From NCBI RefSeq assembly GCF_932274485.2, contig NC_065881.2, positions 60,150,702-60,214,701 of the forward strand: a DNA stretch of 64,000 nucleotides, given 5' to 3'. The stretch comes from Patella vulgata (taxonomy: Eukaryota; Mollusca; Gastropoda; Patellidae). The notes beneath the pieces were generated by a model. The model ran no database searches and had not been told where the DNA came from. It saw only the letters and a list, made by a program, of their open reading frames with translations. The position numbers and the translations under genes are program-made. This document shows, one piece after another, positions 63,936-64,000 of the stretch; positions within the stretch are counted from its first letter, which is position 1, and the number at the start of each line of letters is the position of its first letter.

Positions 63936-64000
63936 CTAGAAAATATAAGTAATATTATATGTTTTAAACCCACTCATTCAAATGGTAATTATACCTAAGT

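Larger units (their letters stand above)
779..63832. other. Introns longer than 300 bp in which nothing was recognised
   Basis: Only AT-rich sequence, homopolymer runs or short microsatellites seen at: 779-1289, 2135-2677, 4798-5463, 8374-8848, 10688-11349, 11414-11744, 12565-13453, 13547-14125, 17912-18679, 19887-20496, 20830-21146, 24250-24614, 24806-25380, 25547-26098, 26261-26647, 27543-27895, 32303-32630, 36018-36529, 36686-37016, 37115-37431, 37605-38027, 38125-38599, 38712-39121, 40485-40785, 47492-48140, 49557-49922, 51523-51938, 54343-54678, 55299-55701, 55950-56395, 59143-59640, 59813-60164 and 60315-60815. Confidence 0.6.

Overview
The window is AT-rich eukaryotic DNA carrying one very large intron-rich gene, read on the minus strand across the whole window and continuing past both ends. 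I resolved 92 exons (about 15.7 kb of coding sequence, about 5,230 codons). All have AG/GT borders, and every exon-exon junction keeps one reading frame. The product is a secreted-type, cysteine-rich mosaic of the VWDE family (von Willebrand factor D and EGF domain protein). The genome looks lophotrochozoan, most likely molluscan. This rests on intronic tRNA-derived SINEs of a kind I associate with mollusc genomes, LINE tails, and the fact that VWDE-like proteins are common there. The species is not identified.

Layout in transcript order, from high to low coordinates. Unit A is partial (63935-57851). A pair of PAN/apple-like domains follows (57623-56396). Unit B is complete (55949-44181) and is followed by a second PAN pair (44018-42379). 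Units C (41514-33895), D (33673-23500), E (23218-14558) and F (14349-3545) are complete and joined directly to one another. A laminin-G-like domain follows unit F (3313-2678), and then comes the start of unit G (2134-512). Each complete unit has the same 15 exons, called m, n, o, a to l here: Ig-like (m), a short Cys exon (n), a beta-sandwich-like exon (o), a VWD domain (a-e), Cys-rich linkers (f, g, h), EGF (i, j), an IPT/TIG-like segment (j-k) and a small Cys module (l). In other words, a whole VWDE-like protein of about 800 residues has been repeated head to tail inside one gene. The extra domains always sit at the seam between units, in a phase-1 intron.

I see no start codon with signal peptide, no stop codon between units and no polyadenylation or promoter region between units, so one giant gene is the simplest reading. 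The introns hold several tRNA-derived SINEs, LINE 3' tails, two copies of a MITE with TTAA ends, a 1.35-kb hAT-like element with a perfect 8-bp target duplication, and many minisatellites. Six of the minisatellites are amplified copies of an exon-intron junction of this gene, which is the most unusual DNA-level signal here.
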